64,000 bases of DNA from assembly GCF_027797465.1 (NCBI RefSeq), contig NZ_CP115608.1, forward strand, positions 496,001-560,000, given 5' to 3'. Below, one piece after another: positions 33,873 through 42,260 of this stretch. The notes under the pieces are model-generated. The model was given only the letters and a program-made list of their open reading frames with translations, was not told where the DNA came from and did not search any database. This stretch comes from Campylobacter sp. CN_NE2. GTDB taxonomy: Bacteria; Campylobacterota; Campylobacteria; Campylobacterales; Campylobacteraceae. The translations under genes and the position numbers were made by a program. The stretch's first letter is position 1. Each line of letters starts with the position of its first letter.

Positions 33873-35168
33873 ATGAGTAATTTAGAAGTAATAATTTTAG
33901 CTGCGGGTTTTGGAACTCGTATGAAATCAAGCAAATCAAAGGTTTTATTTAAACTTTGTGGCAGGGAAATGATTTGTCATATTTTGCAAAAATCGTATGA
34001 AATCACGGATAATGTTAGCGTTATTTTATCTCATCAATTTGACGAAATCAAAGAGATAATCTTAAAAAATTTTCCAAATACAAAAATTTACAAACAAGAT
34101 ATTGAGAAATTTCCCGGCACCGCAGGAGCGTTAAGAGATGTCGAATTTAACGCAAAAAAAACCTTAATCGTATGTGGCGATATGCCATTAATCAAAACGG
34201 CTGAACTTTTAAGGCTTTCTAGTGGGGAAGCTGACATAAATTTAAGCGTTTTTGAAGCGAAAAATCCTTACGGATACGGACGGGTTATCATAAAAAACGG
34301 CGAAATCCAAAAAATCGTCGAACAAAAAGACGCAAACGAGAGCGAAAAAGCTGTAAATTCGGTAAATGCGGGTTGCTACTGCTTTAAAACCGAAGTTTTA
34401 AAGCAAATTTTACCTATGATTAAAAATGAAAATTCGCAAAAAGAGTTTTATCTGACCGATACGATTGAGATTGCCAAAAATATGGGCTTAAAATGCAACG
34501 CCGTAATGGTCGATGAGCAAAATTTTATGGGGATAAACGATAAATTTGCACTTTCTATCGCAGAAAATATCATGCAAGATGAAATCAAAGAAAATTTGAT
34601 GAAACAAGGTGTCTTAATGCGACTTCCGCATACGATTTATATCGATTGTAACGCCAAATTTATCGGCGAGTGCGAGTTGCAAGAAAATGTCAGCATTATC
34701 GGAAATTGCGTTATCGAAAATAGCATTATAAAAAGTAGTAGCGTTATCGAAAGTAGCGTTATAAAAAATTCAGACATAGGCCCTATGGCGCATATTCGCC
34801 CTGATTGCGAAATTTGTGGCACTCATATCGGAAATTTTGTAGAACTAAAAAAAGCCAAAGTAAATGATATAAAAGCAGGACATTTAAGCTATTTGGGAGA
34901 TTGCGAGATTGATAGCGGTACAAATATCGGCTGTGGCACGATTACTTGCAATTATGATGGAAAGAAAAAATATAAAACTATCATTGGTAAAAATGTATTT
35001 ATCGGTTCAGATACCCAACTCGTCGCGCCTGTAAAAATCGAAGACGATGTCCTAATCGCAGCAGGAACGACGGTAACTAGCGATGTGCCAAAGGGAAGTT
35101 TGGCGATTTCAAGAACAAAACAAGAAAATAAAAAAGAGTTTTTTTATAAATTTTTTAGGAGTGAATAA
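33873..35168 (+). CDS. glmU: Bifunctional UDP-GlcNAc pyrophosphorylase / GlcN-1-P acetyltransferase
   Basis: A 431-residue two-domain enzyme that makes UDP-GlcNAc for peptidoglycan and LPS. The N-terminal uridyltransferase shows VIILAAGFGTRMKSSKSK. The C-terminal left-handed beta-helix is built of hexapeptides (IIGNCVIENSIIKSS region) with acetyltransferase motifs GPMAHIRPDC, GNFVELKKA and NIGCGTITCNYDGKKKY. The ATG at 33873 follows AGGAATTTAT; an in-frame start 22 codons earlier lies in the promoter region, where a GGTAAAATAG -10-like site is seen. Stop overlaps coaBC (TAATG). Confidence 0.95.
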   Translation: MSNLEVIILAAGFGTRMKSSKSKVLFKLCGREMICHILQKSYEITDNVSVILSHQFDEIKEIILKNFPNTKIYKQDIEKFPGTAGALRDVEFNAKKTLIVCGDMPLIKTAELLRLSSGEADINLSVFEAKNPYGYGRVIIKNGEIQKIVEQKDANESEKAVNSVNAGCYCFKTEVLKQILPMIKNENSQKEFYLTDTIEIAKNMGLKCNAVMVDEQNFMGINDKFALSIAENIMQDEIKENLMKQGVLMRLPHTIYIDCNAKFIGECELQENVSIIGNCVIENSIIKSSSVIESSVIKNSDIGPMAHIRPDCEICGTHIGNFVELKKAKVNDIKAGHLSYLGDCEIDSGTNIGCGTITCNYDGKKKYKTIIGKNVFIGSDTQLVAPVKIEDDVLIAAGTTVTSDVPKGSLAISRTKQENKKEFFYKFFRSE

Positions 35169-36346
35169 TGGCAAAAAAGAAGGTTTTACTGGCAGTTTGC
35201 GGAAGTATTAGTTTTTATAAATCTTTTGAAATTCTTTCAAGGCTAAAAAAAGAAAATTTCGATGTTTATGTTATGCTTAGCGAAGGAGCTTTGAAATTTG
35301 TTAATTACAAAGCTTACGAGGCACTTTGCGATCACCCTGTACTTTGTTCTCAAACGGAAGATTGGCAAGAGGGCGTAAATCATATAGAATATGCCAAAGT
35401 TGATTTGGTGTTAATCGCTCCTGCTAGTGTAAATACTATAAATAAGCTTGCTTGGGGCGTTTGTGATAATGTCTTTATGCAAACCCTAATCGCGACAAAA
35501 GCGCAACTCATCATCGCACCTGCCGCAAATACAAAAATGCTTGAAAATCCTATCACAAAAAATTGTATTGAGATTTTAAAAACCAAAACAAATGCGATTC
35601 TTATAGATCCTGTTGAAAAAACTTTGGCGTGTGGCGAATTTGGAAAAGGTGCATTGCCTGAACCTAAGATGATTGTTAGCGAAGTCAAACGAGCTATTTA
35701 TGAAGATAAATTTTATAAAAACAAACTTGTCGTCATTACCGGTGGTCCTACAATCGAAAAAATCGACAATGTGCGCGGTATAACAAATTTTTCAAGCGGA
35801 AAATTAGCAAAAGCCTTGGCCGATGCATTTTATTATTTGGGTGCAGAAGTTATTTTAATTTCTAGTATCGAATACGACGAACTTCCATACAAACTTGTCA
35901 AATTTGAAAGCTCGATTGGTTTAAAAAGTGCGTTAGAAAGCACCAAATTTAGAGAAAATTCATACTTGATAATGGCAGCAGCCGTAAGTGATTATATTCC
36001 AAAGGTTCGCTATAAAGAAAAAATGAAAAAAGAAGAAATCGGCGAAATTTGGAATTTAAGGCTTGGTTTAAATGACGATATTATCAGCAGTTTTAGAGCA
36101 ATGGGAGTTAAAAAAATAGGCTTTAAGCTTGAAACTGACAAAGAAAGCGCATTAAACGGCGCTAAAAAAATGCTAAATGAAAAAGGGCTTGATGCGGTTT
36201 GTTTAAATGTCTTAGACGATGTGGTTAAATTTGGCGGCGATGTTACTCGCATAACCTATATAACCAAAACAGGTGAAACCGAAATCAAAACTGCAACTAA
36301 AAATGAAGTAGCATTTCAAATCGCAAAACTTACAAAAAGCCTATAA
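35168..36346 (+). CDS. coaBC: Bifunctional phosphopantothenoylcysteine decarboxylase/synthetase
   Basis: A 392-residue CoaBC (Dfp) that catalyses two consecutive steps of coenzyme A synthesis. The N-terminal flavin-dependent CoaC half has VCGSISFYKSFEI and the substrate-clamp motif PAANTKML. The C-terminal CoaB half has ITGGPTIEKIDNVRGITNFSSGKL, MAAAVSDYIP and the dimerisation/lysine region. Coupled to glmU by TAATG and abutting uppS without a gap. Confidence 0.94.
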   Translation: MAKKKVLLAVCGSISFYKSFEILSRLKKENFDVYVMLSEGALKFVNYKAYEALCDHPVLCSQTEDWQEGVNHIEYAKVDLVLIAPASVNTINKLAWGVCDNVFMQTLIATKAQLIIAPAANTKMLENPITKNCIEILKTKTNAILIDPVEKTLACGEFGKGALPEPKMIVSEVKRAIYEDKFYKNKLVVITGGPTIEKIDNVRGITNFSSGKLAKALADAFYYLGAEVILISSIEYDELPYKLVKFESSIGLKSALESTKFRENSYLIMAAAVSDYIPKVRYKEKMKKEEIGEIWNLRLGLNDDIISSFRAMGVKKIGFKLETDKESALNGAKKMLNEKGLDAVCLNVLDDVVKFGGDVTRITYITKTGETEIKTATKNEVAFQIAKLTKSL

Positions 36347-37024
36347 ATGAACGATTTAAATCATCTTGCTATCATAATGGACGGCAATGGGCGTTGGGCG
36401 AAAGCCCACGCGCTCGTTCGCACTAAGGGTCATGAAAAAGGGGCTTTGGTAGTCGAGCAAATTTGCGAATTTTGCATAAAAGAAAAAATCCCAAATCTCA
36501 CGCTTTATGCTTTTAGCACCGAAAACTGGAAACGCCCAAAAAGCGAAGTTGATTTTTTGATGAAACTTTTGGCTAAATTTTTGGTTGATAAAAAAGAGAG
36601 TTTTTTAAAAAACGGCATAAATTTCAAAGCTGTCGGCGATATAACGAAATTTAGCGATGATTTAAAAGAAAAGATTGAAAATACACAAAATTTTACGCAA
36701 AATTGTGCGAATTTAAATCTAAATTTGGCGATAAATTACGGCGCGCGTGATGAAATCGTGCGAATTTGCCAAAAAATTTTAGCAAATAATGGCGAAATTT
36801 GCGAAAGCGAAATTTCAGCACATTTGGATACCGCTAGAAGCGGCGATGTGGATTTGCTAATCCGCACAGGTGGCGAAAAGCGCATTTCAAATTTTTTGCT
36901 TTGGCAGGCAAGTTACGCTGAACTTGCGTTTAGCGATACTTTGTGGCCTGAATTTTCTAACGAAGAATTATCGCAAATCATCAGCGAATTTAAAAACAAA
37001 AATCGCAGATTTGGAGGATTATAA
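36347..37024 (+). CDS. uppS: Undecaprenyl pyrophosphate synthase
   Basis: A 225-residue cis-prenyltransferase that makes the C55 lipid carrier for peptidoglycan and surface glycans. Family motifs are IMDGNGRWAKAH with the catalytic Asp, KGHEKGALVV, LYAFSTENWKRP, NYGARDEIV and DLLIRTGGEKRISNFLLWQ with ELAFSDTLWPEF. It is co-transcribed with coaBC and the acyltransferase that follows two bases later. Confidence 0.95.
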   Translation: MNDLNHLAIIMDGNGRWAKAHALVRTKGHEKGALVVEQICEFCIKEKIPNLTLYAFSTENWKRPKSEVDFLMKLLAKFLVDKKESFLKNGINFKAVGDITKFSDDLKEKIENTQNFTQNCANLNLNLAINYGARDEIVRICQKILANNGEICESEISAHLDTARSGDVDLLIRTGGEKRISNFLLWQASYAELAFSDTLWPEFSNEELSQIISEFKNKNRRFGGL

Positions 37025-37026
37025 TT

Positions 37027-38214
37027 ATGGCTTGGAAAACACAAAGAATGTTTCAAAAAACGCAAAGGGCTTACGATGAAAAATTTGAAAATTTGAATAA
37101 TTCTACGGCACAAAATACGCAACACAACAGAGTCTCTGACACACACACACACACACCGCAAAGGGTTTTTTATCCTGATTTTTTAAGAGTTTTTGCGATT
37201 TTTGCGGTTATATTTTTGCATGTAGCTGCATATAAATGGTATGCTTTTAAGCCAAATACTTTCCAGTGGCAGGTTTTTAATTTTTACGACGGATTAGTTC
37301 GTTGGTGTGTGCCTGTTTTTGTTATGGTTAGCGGTATGTTTTTGCTTGATTTCAAGCGATATAGTGAAAGCGTGAGCGAAAATTTCAACCGAATTTTAAA
37401 GAAAAATATTTTTAGATTATCCGTTACGCTCATTGTTTGGAGTATTTTTTATATATATTTCGATATGTTTTTATCAAATAAATTTGACACTAATCCATTT
37501 AGATTAACCGACTTTTTATTTAAAAGCACAAAATTTCACCTTTGGTTTTTATATATGATAATCGGACTTTATTTTTTGGCCCCGTTTTTGCAAGTTTTGG
37601 TGCGAAATTTAAGCAAAAAAGATTTTGAACTTTTACTCATTGTTTTAGCGATTTTTTGTTGTGGTTATGATTTTATTAATATATTTTTGAAATTTTTTCT
37701 AAATAAAACTCTATATTTTCGTTCAAGTGTCCCTGAATTCAGTGGTTATTTGATATATTTTTTAGCCGGATTTTACTTTGCAAATTTTGAAATTTCTAAA
37801 AGAACTAGAACTATTTTTTACATTTTAGCTATTATCGGACTGATTTTTGCCACCTATGTAAATTCAGAATTTGCCCTGCACCACGAAAAGAAAAAGGATT
37901 TTTTCTATGGTTATAAAATTTTAAGCACCATGCTAACTAGCTTCGGCGTTTTTATTTTCTTTAAAAATTTATTTGCAAAATTCCAAAATAACAGCAAATT
38001 TGCAAAAATCATAACAAAGCTTTCGGCATTAAGTTTTGGAATTTACCTTATTCATCCTGCGATTTTAGATTTTATAGTTAAAAAAATGCAAATTACGACG
38101 ACCACGCTAAATCCTATAATAATGGTTCCACTTTTAAGCTTGGCAGTTTTTACGATTTCTGCACTTTTGGCATTTATACTCTCAAAAATTCCTATTTTGC
38201 GAAAAGTAGTCTGA
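37027..38214 (+). CDS. Acyltransferase-3 family membrane protein carrying a dinucleotide repeat (probably phase-variable)
   Basis: A 395-residue membrane acyltransferase with about ten helices. The core begins RVFYPDFLRVFAIFAVIFLHVAAYKW, with the family's conserved catalytic-histidine region, and continues with VRWCVPVFVMVSGMFLL. Relatives O-acetylate peptidoglycan, LPS or other glycans from the inner membrane. The first 45 residues are hydrophilic, unlike the family, and contain the (AC)9 tract encoding alternating Thr-His. The start is well fixed: GGAGGA lies eight bases before the ATG. It follows uppS by two bases. Acceptor substrate unknown. Confidence 0.85.
   Translation: MAWKTQRMFQKTQRAYDEKFENLNNSTAQNTQHNRVSDTHTHTPQRVFYPDFLRVFAIFAVIFLHVAAYKWYAFKPNTFQWQVFNFYDGLVRWCVPVFVMVSGMFLLDFKRYSESVSENFNRILKKNIFRLSVTLIVWSIFYIYFDMFLSNKFDTNPFRLTDFLFKSTKFHLWFLYMIIGLYFLAPFLQVLVRNLSKKDFELLLIVLAIFCCGYDFINIFLKFFLNKTLYFRSSVPEFSGYLIYFLAGFYFANFEISKRTRTIFYILAIIGLIFATYVNSEFALHHEKKKDFFYGYKILSTMLTSFGVFIFFKNLFAKFQNNSKFAKIITKLSALSFGIYLIHPAILDFIVKKMQITTTTLNPIIMVPLLSLAVFTISALLAFILSKIPILRKVV
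37139..37156 (+). repeat. (AC)9 dinucleotide tract inside the acyltransferase gene
   Basis: Nine AC units sit at codons 38-44, upstream of every membrane helix. In the present length the gene reads through. Reading one unit fewer reaches a TGA at 37176-37178; one unit more reaches a TAA at 37184-37186. Either change would therefore cut off the whole enzyme. Confidence 0.95.
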
Positions 38215-38346
38215 AAAATTTAAGCCTAAATTTGCATTAAATTTTCAAATTTAAAACCAAATTTGCCCAAAATTTAGCCAAATCATTGTAAAATAATATT
38301 TTGCAAATTTAAGAATTTGCGAATTTACTAAATTTAGGATTTTAAA

Positions 38347-39108
38347 ATGCAATTAGACACACTTTACGGCGTAGTTTTTTTTATTTTAGGGCTTTGTATC
38401 GGCTCATTTAGCAATGTTTTGATTTATCGTTTGCCACGAAACGAAAGCATAAATTTCCCCGCTTCGCACTGCACGAGTTGCAACACGCCACTGAGATTTT
38501 ATCACAATATTCCGCTTTTTTCTTGGATATTTTTACGCGGAAAATGCGCATTTTGCAAAGAAAAAATCAGCTTTCAATATCCGCTTGTCGAGCTTTTGGG
38601 CGGTTTGCTTATGTGGATTGCATATTATTTTGAACCAAATTTAATCAAAGCCGCGATTTTAGGGCTTTGTTTTATCGTGCTTTTAGCTCTTTCGGCGATC
38701 GACCTTAAATACAAAGCAGTTCCTGATTCGCTTCTTTATGTAAGTTTGGTTTTAGCCGTTATTTACTCGCTTTTATTCGAATTTAGCTTCGACGGCATTA
38801 TCGCGGGTGCGATTTTTGCGTTTGCGTTTTGGCTACTTGGCAAAATCGTTTGGAAAATCAAAGGACAACAAGCCTTAGGCGAAGCAGATATTTACATAGT
38901 CGCTGTTATGGGGGCGATTTTAGGGCTTTCGCAAGGCTCGTTAGCCATACTAATCGGTGCTTTGCTTACAATTCCCGCCTTTGCAATCGCAAATCAAAAA
39001 AACTATGAGCTTCCGTTTGTGCCGTTTTTGGCACTTGGGCTACTCATAACCTATATGTTTGGCGAAAAAATCGTTACATTTTTAAAAGATGTGGGAATTT
39101 TGATCTAA
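38347..39108 (+). CDS. pilD: Type IV prepilin peptidase (A24 family)
   Basis: A 253-residue polytopic aspartic protease that cleaves and N-methylates prepilins and pseudopilins. The cytoplasmic zinc loop carries CTSC and CAFC pairs. The first catalytic Asp is in SAIDLKYKAVPD. The second is in GEADIYI, where the family normally has GxGD, so glycine is replaced by alanine. The likely substrates, two pseudopilins, lie 1.8 kb downstream on the opposite strand. A TTGTAAAAT -10-like element precedes it in the 132-base spacer. Stop overlaps the next gene (TAATG). Confidence 0.9.
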   Translation: MQLDTLYGVVFFILGLCIGSFSNVLIYRLPRNESINFPASHCTSCNTPLRFYHNIPLFSWIFLRGKCAFCKEKISFQYPLVELLGGLLMWIAYYFEPNLIKAAILGLCFIVLLALSAIDLKYKAVPDSLLYVSLVLAVIYSLLFEFSFDGIIAGAIFAFAFWLLGKIVWKIKGQQALGEADIYIVAVMGAILGLSQGSLAILIGALLTIPAFAIANQKNYELPFVPFLALGLLITYMFGEKIVTFLKDVGILI

Positions 39109-40139
39109 TGGATAGAACGAGAAAGTATCTGTTTTCGAATTTTGTAAGTTCGTTTGCGTCGCTTTTTAGCACACTTTTTATCATAATGTCGATTGTGTTT
39201 TTTTTGCAAATCGCACGCATTACATCGTTTATTGAGATAAATTTGAGTGAGCTTATAAAACTTTATTTGTTTATGCTTCCTAGAATTCTTATCTTTACCG
39301 TGCCGATTGCCTTTTTCGTTGCCCTTACTATGGCGCTTTTTCGCCTTTCAAAAGAAAACGAAACTATCGTCATTTTTACTATCGGATACGAAACACGCAA
39401 AATCGCTTCGTTTTTCTTTTTTGTTGCATTTATAACTACTGCTTTTTTACTTTTTATCTCGCTTGTAATGATGCCGATAGCAGAGAATTTAAAAGAGAAT
39501 TTTATTGATTATAAAAAAGCAAAAGCAACGCTAAATATAAAATCTAGCGAATTTGGGCAGAAATTCGGCGACTGGCTTGTTTTTATCGAAAATGAAGCAA
39601 ACGAAAACGGTCGCACGATTTACAAAAATTTAGTTATGTATAATCCGGGTAAAAAAAACGAAAACGAGCAGATGATTATCGCCGAAAATGGCGAATTTAA
39701 GCATATCAAAGCAAATTTTTTGGTCGAACTTGAAAACGGAAAAGCCTACACTATGCGAAGTGATAGCTGGCATATAACGGAGTTTGAAAGCCTGATTATC
39801 CGCACTTTGGCGAACTCTCGTGTCCGCGAAGTCGGTGCTTTTGTGGAGTATTGGAAAGATATGAAAAACAGCCAAAAACGCAAAAAAGATTTTAGCATTT
39901 ATGTGCTAGTTTCGCTATTTCCGATTGCCAGTGTGTTTTTTGCGCTAAGCTTTGGGATTGTAACTTATCGCTACGAAAAAGGCTTCGTGTATGGCGGAAT
40001 TTTTGGCGTTTTGTTTGTATATTTTGCACTCATTATGATACTAGCTAAGATACCGCAAGTTGCAGTGCCTGTAACATTTTTTATAAGTTTGATTGCTTCA
40101 TATATTTATTATAAGGTTAAAATTGCCTCTCGTTACTAA
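39108..40139 (+). CDS. LptF/LptG-family lipopolysaccharide export permease
   Basis: A 343-residue YjgP/YjgQ permease with three helices at each end (about 15-110 and 265-335) and a periplasmic beta-jellyroll between. [38 protein letters not shown] and the coupling-helix region [10 protein letters not shown] are characteristic. With LptB it extracts LPS from the inner membrane for transfer to LptC and LptA. F and G cannot be distinguished. It is coupled to pilD, and its 3' end overlaps truA. Confidence 0.88.
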   Translation: MDRTRKYLFSNFVSSFASLFSTLFIIMSIVFFLQIARITSFIEINLSELIKLYLFMLPRILIFTVPIAFFVALTMALFRLSKENETIVIFTIGYETRKIASFFFFVAFITTAFLLFISLVMMPIAENLKENFIDYKKAKATLNIKSSEFGQKFGDWLVFIENEANENGRTIYKNLVMYNPGKKNENEQMIIAENGEFKHIKANFLVELENGKAYTMRSDSWHITEFESLIIRTLANSRVREVGAFVEYWKDMKNSQKRKKDFSIYVLVSLFPIASVFFALSFGIVTYRYEKGFVYGGIFGVLFVYFALIMILAKIPQVAVPVTFFISLIASYIYYKVKIASRY

Positions 40140-40860
40140 AAATTCGCTAAATTTGGGCGAAAATTTGCTAAAAATCACATACTCTTACAACGGCGCAAAA
40201 TTTTGTGGTTCGCAAAGCCAACCAAATGGATTAAGCGTAGAAAATGCCCTAAAAGAAGCCCTTAGCCATGTTGGGCTTTTTGGCTCACTAACCACAAGTT
40301 CTCGCACCGATAAAGGCGTTCATGCGCTTTCTCAGGTTAGCACCACGCCCTGCCCTGATTTTTGGGATTTACGCCGTTTAAAAGAGCTTATAAATCGCCA
40401 CGCTACTCCTTACATTTATATAAAAAAGCTTGAATTTGTTGATGAGAATTTTCACCCGAGATTTTCTGCTAAGGCTCGTTCGTATAGGTATATACTAAAT
40501 CACGGCAAATTTGATCCGTTTTTGGCTGATTTTTGCCATTTTTATCCGAATTTGGATATAAATTTGCTAAATTTAGCTTTATCGAATTTTATCGGCAAAC
40601 ACGATTTTAGCGTGTTTATGAAAGCAGGAAGCGAAATAAAATCTCCCGTGCGAGAAATTTATAAAGCCTATGCTTTTAGACACAAAAATTTGACGATTAT
40701 CAAATTTAAGGCAAACGGCTTTTTGCGAAGTCAAGTTCGCTTAATGGTGGCAAACGCCCTAAAATCACTTAATTCGGGGCAAAAAATAAATTTCAAAAAA
40801 GCTCTCACACGCATACCTGCACCGCCAAATGGGCTGTATTTAGAGCGAATATTTTATTAA
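40123..40860 (+). CDS. truA: tRNA pseudouridine synthase A (positions 38-40)
   Basis: A 245-residue TruA. The N-terminus [19 protein letters not shown] and the catalytic-Asp motif [14 protein letters not shown] are conserved. The C-terminal domain has [26 protein letters not shown] and [10 protein letters not shown]. It isomerises uridines in the anticodon arm. No ATG is usable. The TTG at 40123 is chosen because AAGG lies six bases upstream, giving a 17-base overlap with the permease gene. A TTG ten codons earlier lacks this site. Confidence 0.88.
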   Translation: MPLVTKNSLNLGENLLKITYSYNGAKFCGSQSQPNGLSVENALKEALSHVGLFGSLTTSSRTDKGVHALSQVSTTPCPDFWDLRRLKELINRHATPYIYIKKLEFVDENFHPRFSAKARSYRYILNHGKFDPFLADFCHFYPNLDINLLNLALSNFIGKHDFSVFMKAGSEIKSPVREIYKAYAFRHKNLTIIKFKANGFLRSQVRLMVANALKSLNSGQKINFKKALTRIPAPPNGLYLERIFY

Positions 40861-40894
40861 AATTCATAAAATTTTGCGTAAAATTTTATGAATT
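40861..40894. terminator. Bidirectional terminator between truA and the pseudopilin genes
   Basis: A perfect 15-bp inverted repeat (40861-40875 and 40880-40894) has the tetraloop GCGT. It starts directly after the truA stop and ends on the last base of the convergent pseudopilin stop. Both strands carry T-rich 3' arms. Confidence 0.75.
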
Positions 40895-41565
40895 TATCTT
40901 AAATTTAGCGTATATTCCACATATCCTGTTTCTTTTGTGATTGTGATTACGGCGCTATCGCCGTTATCGTTTGAAATAGTAATAGTGCAATCGCTATGAA
41001 AGAGCTTGTCATAAGGTATCGCAGAATTTGCAAGTTGCCCCATAGGACGACCTTTTGCGTCAAAAGAAATCGTAGTCATTCTAGCACAAGCCCCGCCAAA
41101 TACTACATTTGTTATACTATAAGTTTCCTGTATATTAAGCTTTTTATTCATTTTTGCATGATTTTTATTAAAAGATTGTCTTGCGAAACCAGAAGTTAGA
41201 TATTTATTTGGATTCATAGGATCAACGGCAAGTTCGTTTTCGCTATTTGGATTTCCTGCATTATCAGTTGTAGGATTGAAATTGTCCCAAAAAATGGTAT
41301 AACGCCAACCAGAAGCCGAACCTTGCGAATTGTGATTGTGAAACTGAATTCGCCAAGCTTTTCTATGCCAGTTTGGATCATTTGCGTTAAATTTATTATC
41401 ACTCATCGCAAGTTGTTGAGTATAGCGAATATGAGAAGCGATTTGATCTGCTGCTTCGATTAAACCGTTGCGTTCGATTTTAGGAATCGCAACGGCTACA
41501 AGTATGCCGACGATTACGATGATAAAGACAAGCTCTATCATCGTAAAGGCTTCAGCAAATTTCAT
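40894..41565 (-). CDS. Type II/IV-like pseudopilin, second of a tandem pair
   Basis: A 223-residue protein with a short leader MKFAEA, then FTMIELVFIIVIVGILVAVAIPK, a standard type IV pilin N-terminal helix (quoted in parts: FTMIELVFIIV, GILVAVAIPK). The globular part contains Cys residues and the conserved DPMNPNKYLTSG. The residue before the cleavage site is Ala where most prepilins have Gly. In Campylobacter such proteins belong to the Cts DNA-uptake machinery (CtsG-like). It is five bases downstream of its paralogue and shares most of its first 65 residues with it. Confidence 0.87.
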   Translation of the reverse strand: MKFAEAFTMIELVFIIVIVGILVAVAIPKIERNGLIEAADQIASHIRYTQQLAMSDNKFNANDPNWHRKAWRIQFHNHNSQGSASGWRYTIFWDNFNPTTDNAGNPNSENELAVDPMNPNKYLTSGFARQSFNKNHAKMNKKLNIQETYSITNVVFGGACARMTTISFDAKGRPMGQLANSAIPYDKLFHSDCTITISNDNGDSAVITITKETGYVEYTLNLR

Positions 41566-41570
41566 TAATA

Positions 41571-42212
41571 TTAAAATCCAGGTCCAGCGTATAAAATATC
41601 GCCGTTTGGACTTTGTGTAGAAGTTGCTCCCACATAGCCTGTTTCTGGTTGAACATAGATTGTCGCTGTTTGCCCTGCTTCATTTGTCAAAGTTATAGTG
41701 CAAGTAGCAGTATATAGCCCGTCATATAAATTTTCATTATCAGCCATAGGGCGACCTTTGAAATCAAACATAATGTGATTTTCTCCATCGCAACCACTTT
41801 CAAGAGCTATATTTGTTATAGAATATGTATTTGCTAAATTTAATTTTTTATTTTGATTAGTAGCGTCAGTTCCAGTCCCTGCCGATGTTAAAAACTTAGC
41901 AGGATTCATCGGATCAACTGCATATTCATTAGCTTGCGGGGTTCCACTAGCGTCAATATCGCTATAAATAAAATATCTAGTTCCGTCAAACTCAATTCTC
42001 CAACCTTTTCTATGCCAATTATCATCATTTGCATTGAATTTATTATCATTCATCGCAAGTTGTTGCGTATAGCGAATATGAGAAGAGAGTTGATCTGCTG
42101 CTTCGATTAAGCCATTACGCTCTACCTTTGGTATGGCAACTGCGGCTAGAATTCCGACAACAACGATGATAAAAACAAGCTCAATCATCGTAAAAGCTCT
42201 AAAAGTTTTCAT
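41571..42212 (-). CDS. Type II/IV-like pseudopilin, first of a tandem pair
   Basis: A 213-residue pseudopilin. The leader MKTFRA precedes FTMIELVFIIVVVGILAAVA. The helix continues IPKVERNGLIEAADQLSSHI and RYTQQLAMNDNKFNAND, nearly identical to the neighbour, while the C-terminal halves have diverged. DPMNPAKFLTS and a Cys pair are retained. Tandem duplication is the simple explanation. Ala again occupies the -1 position. Expected to be processed by the PilD homologue at 38.3 kb and to be assembled in the competence pseudopilus. Confidence 0.88.
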   Translation of the reverse strand: MKTFRAFTMIELVFIIVVVGILAAVAIPKVERNGLIEAADQLSSHIRYTQQLAMNDNKFNANDDNWHRKGWRIEFDGTRYFIYSDIDASGTPQANEYAVDPMNPAKFLTSAGTGTDATNQNKKLNLANTYSITNIALESGCDGENHIMFDFKGRPMADNENLYDGLYTATCTITLTNEAGQTATIYVQPETGYVGATSTQSPNGDILYAGPGF

Positions 42213-42260
42213 AATTTTTACCTCTATAAAAATTTGCCCCCTATTCTAGCATAAAAATGA

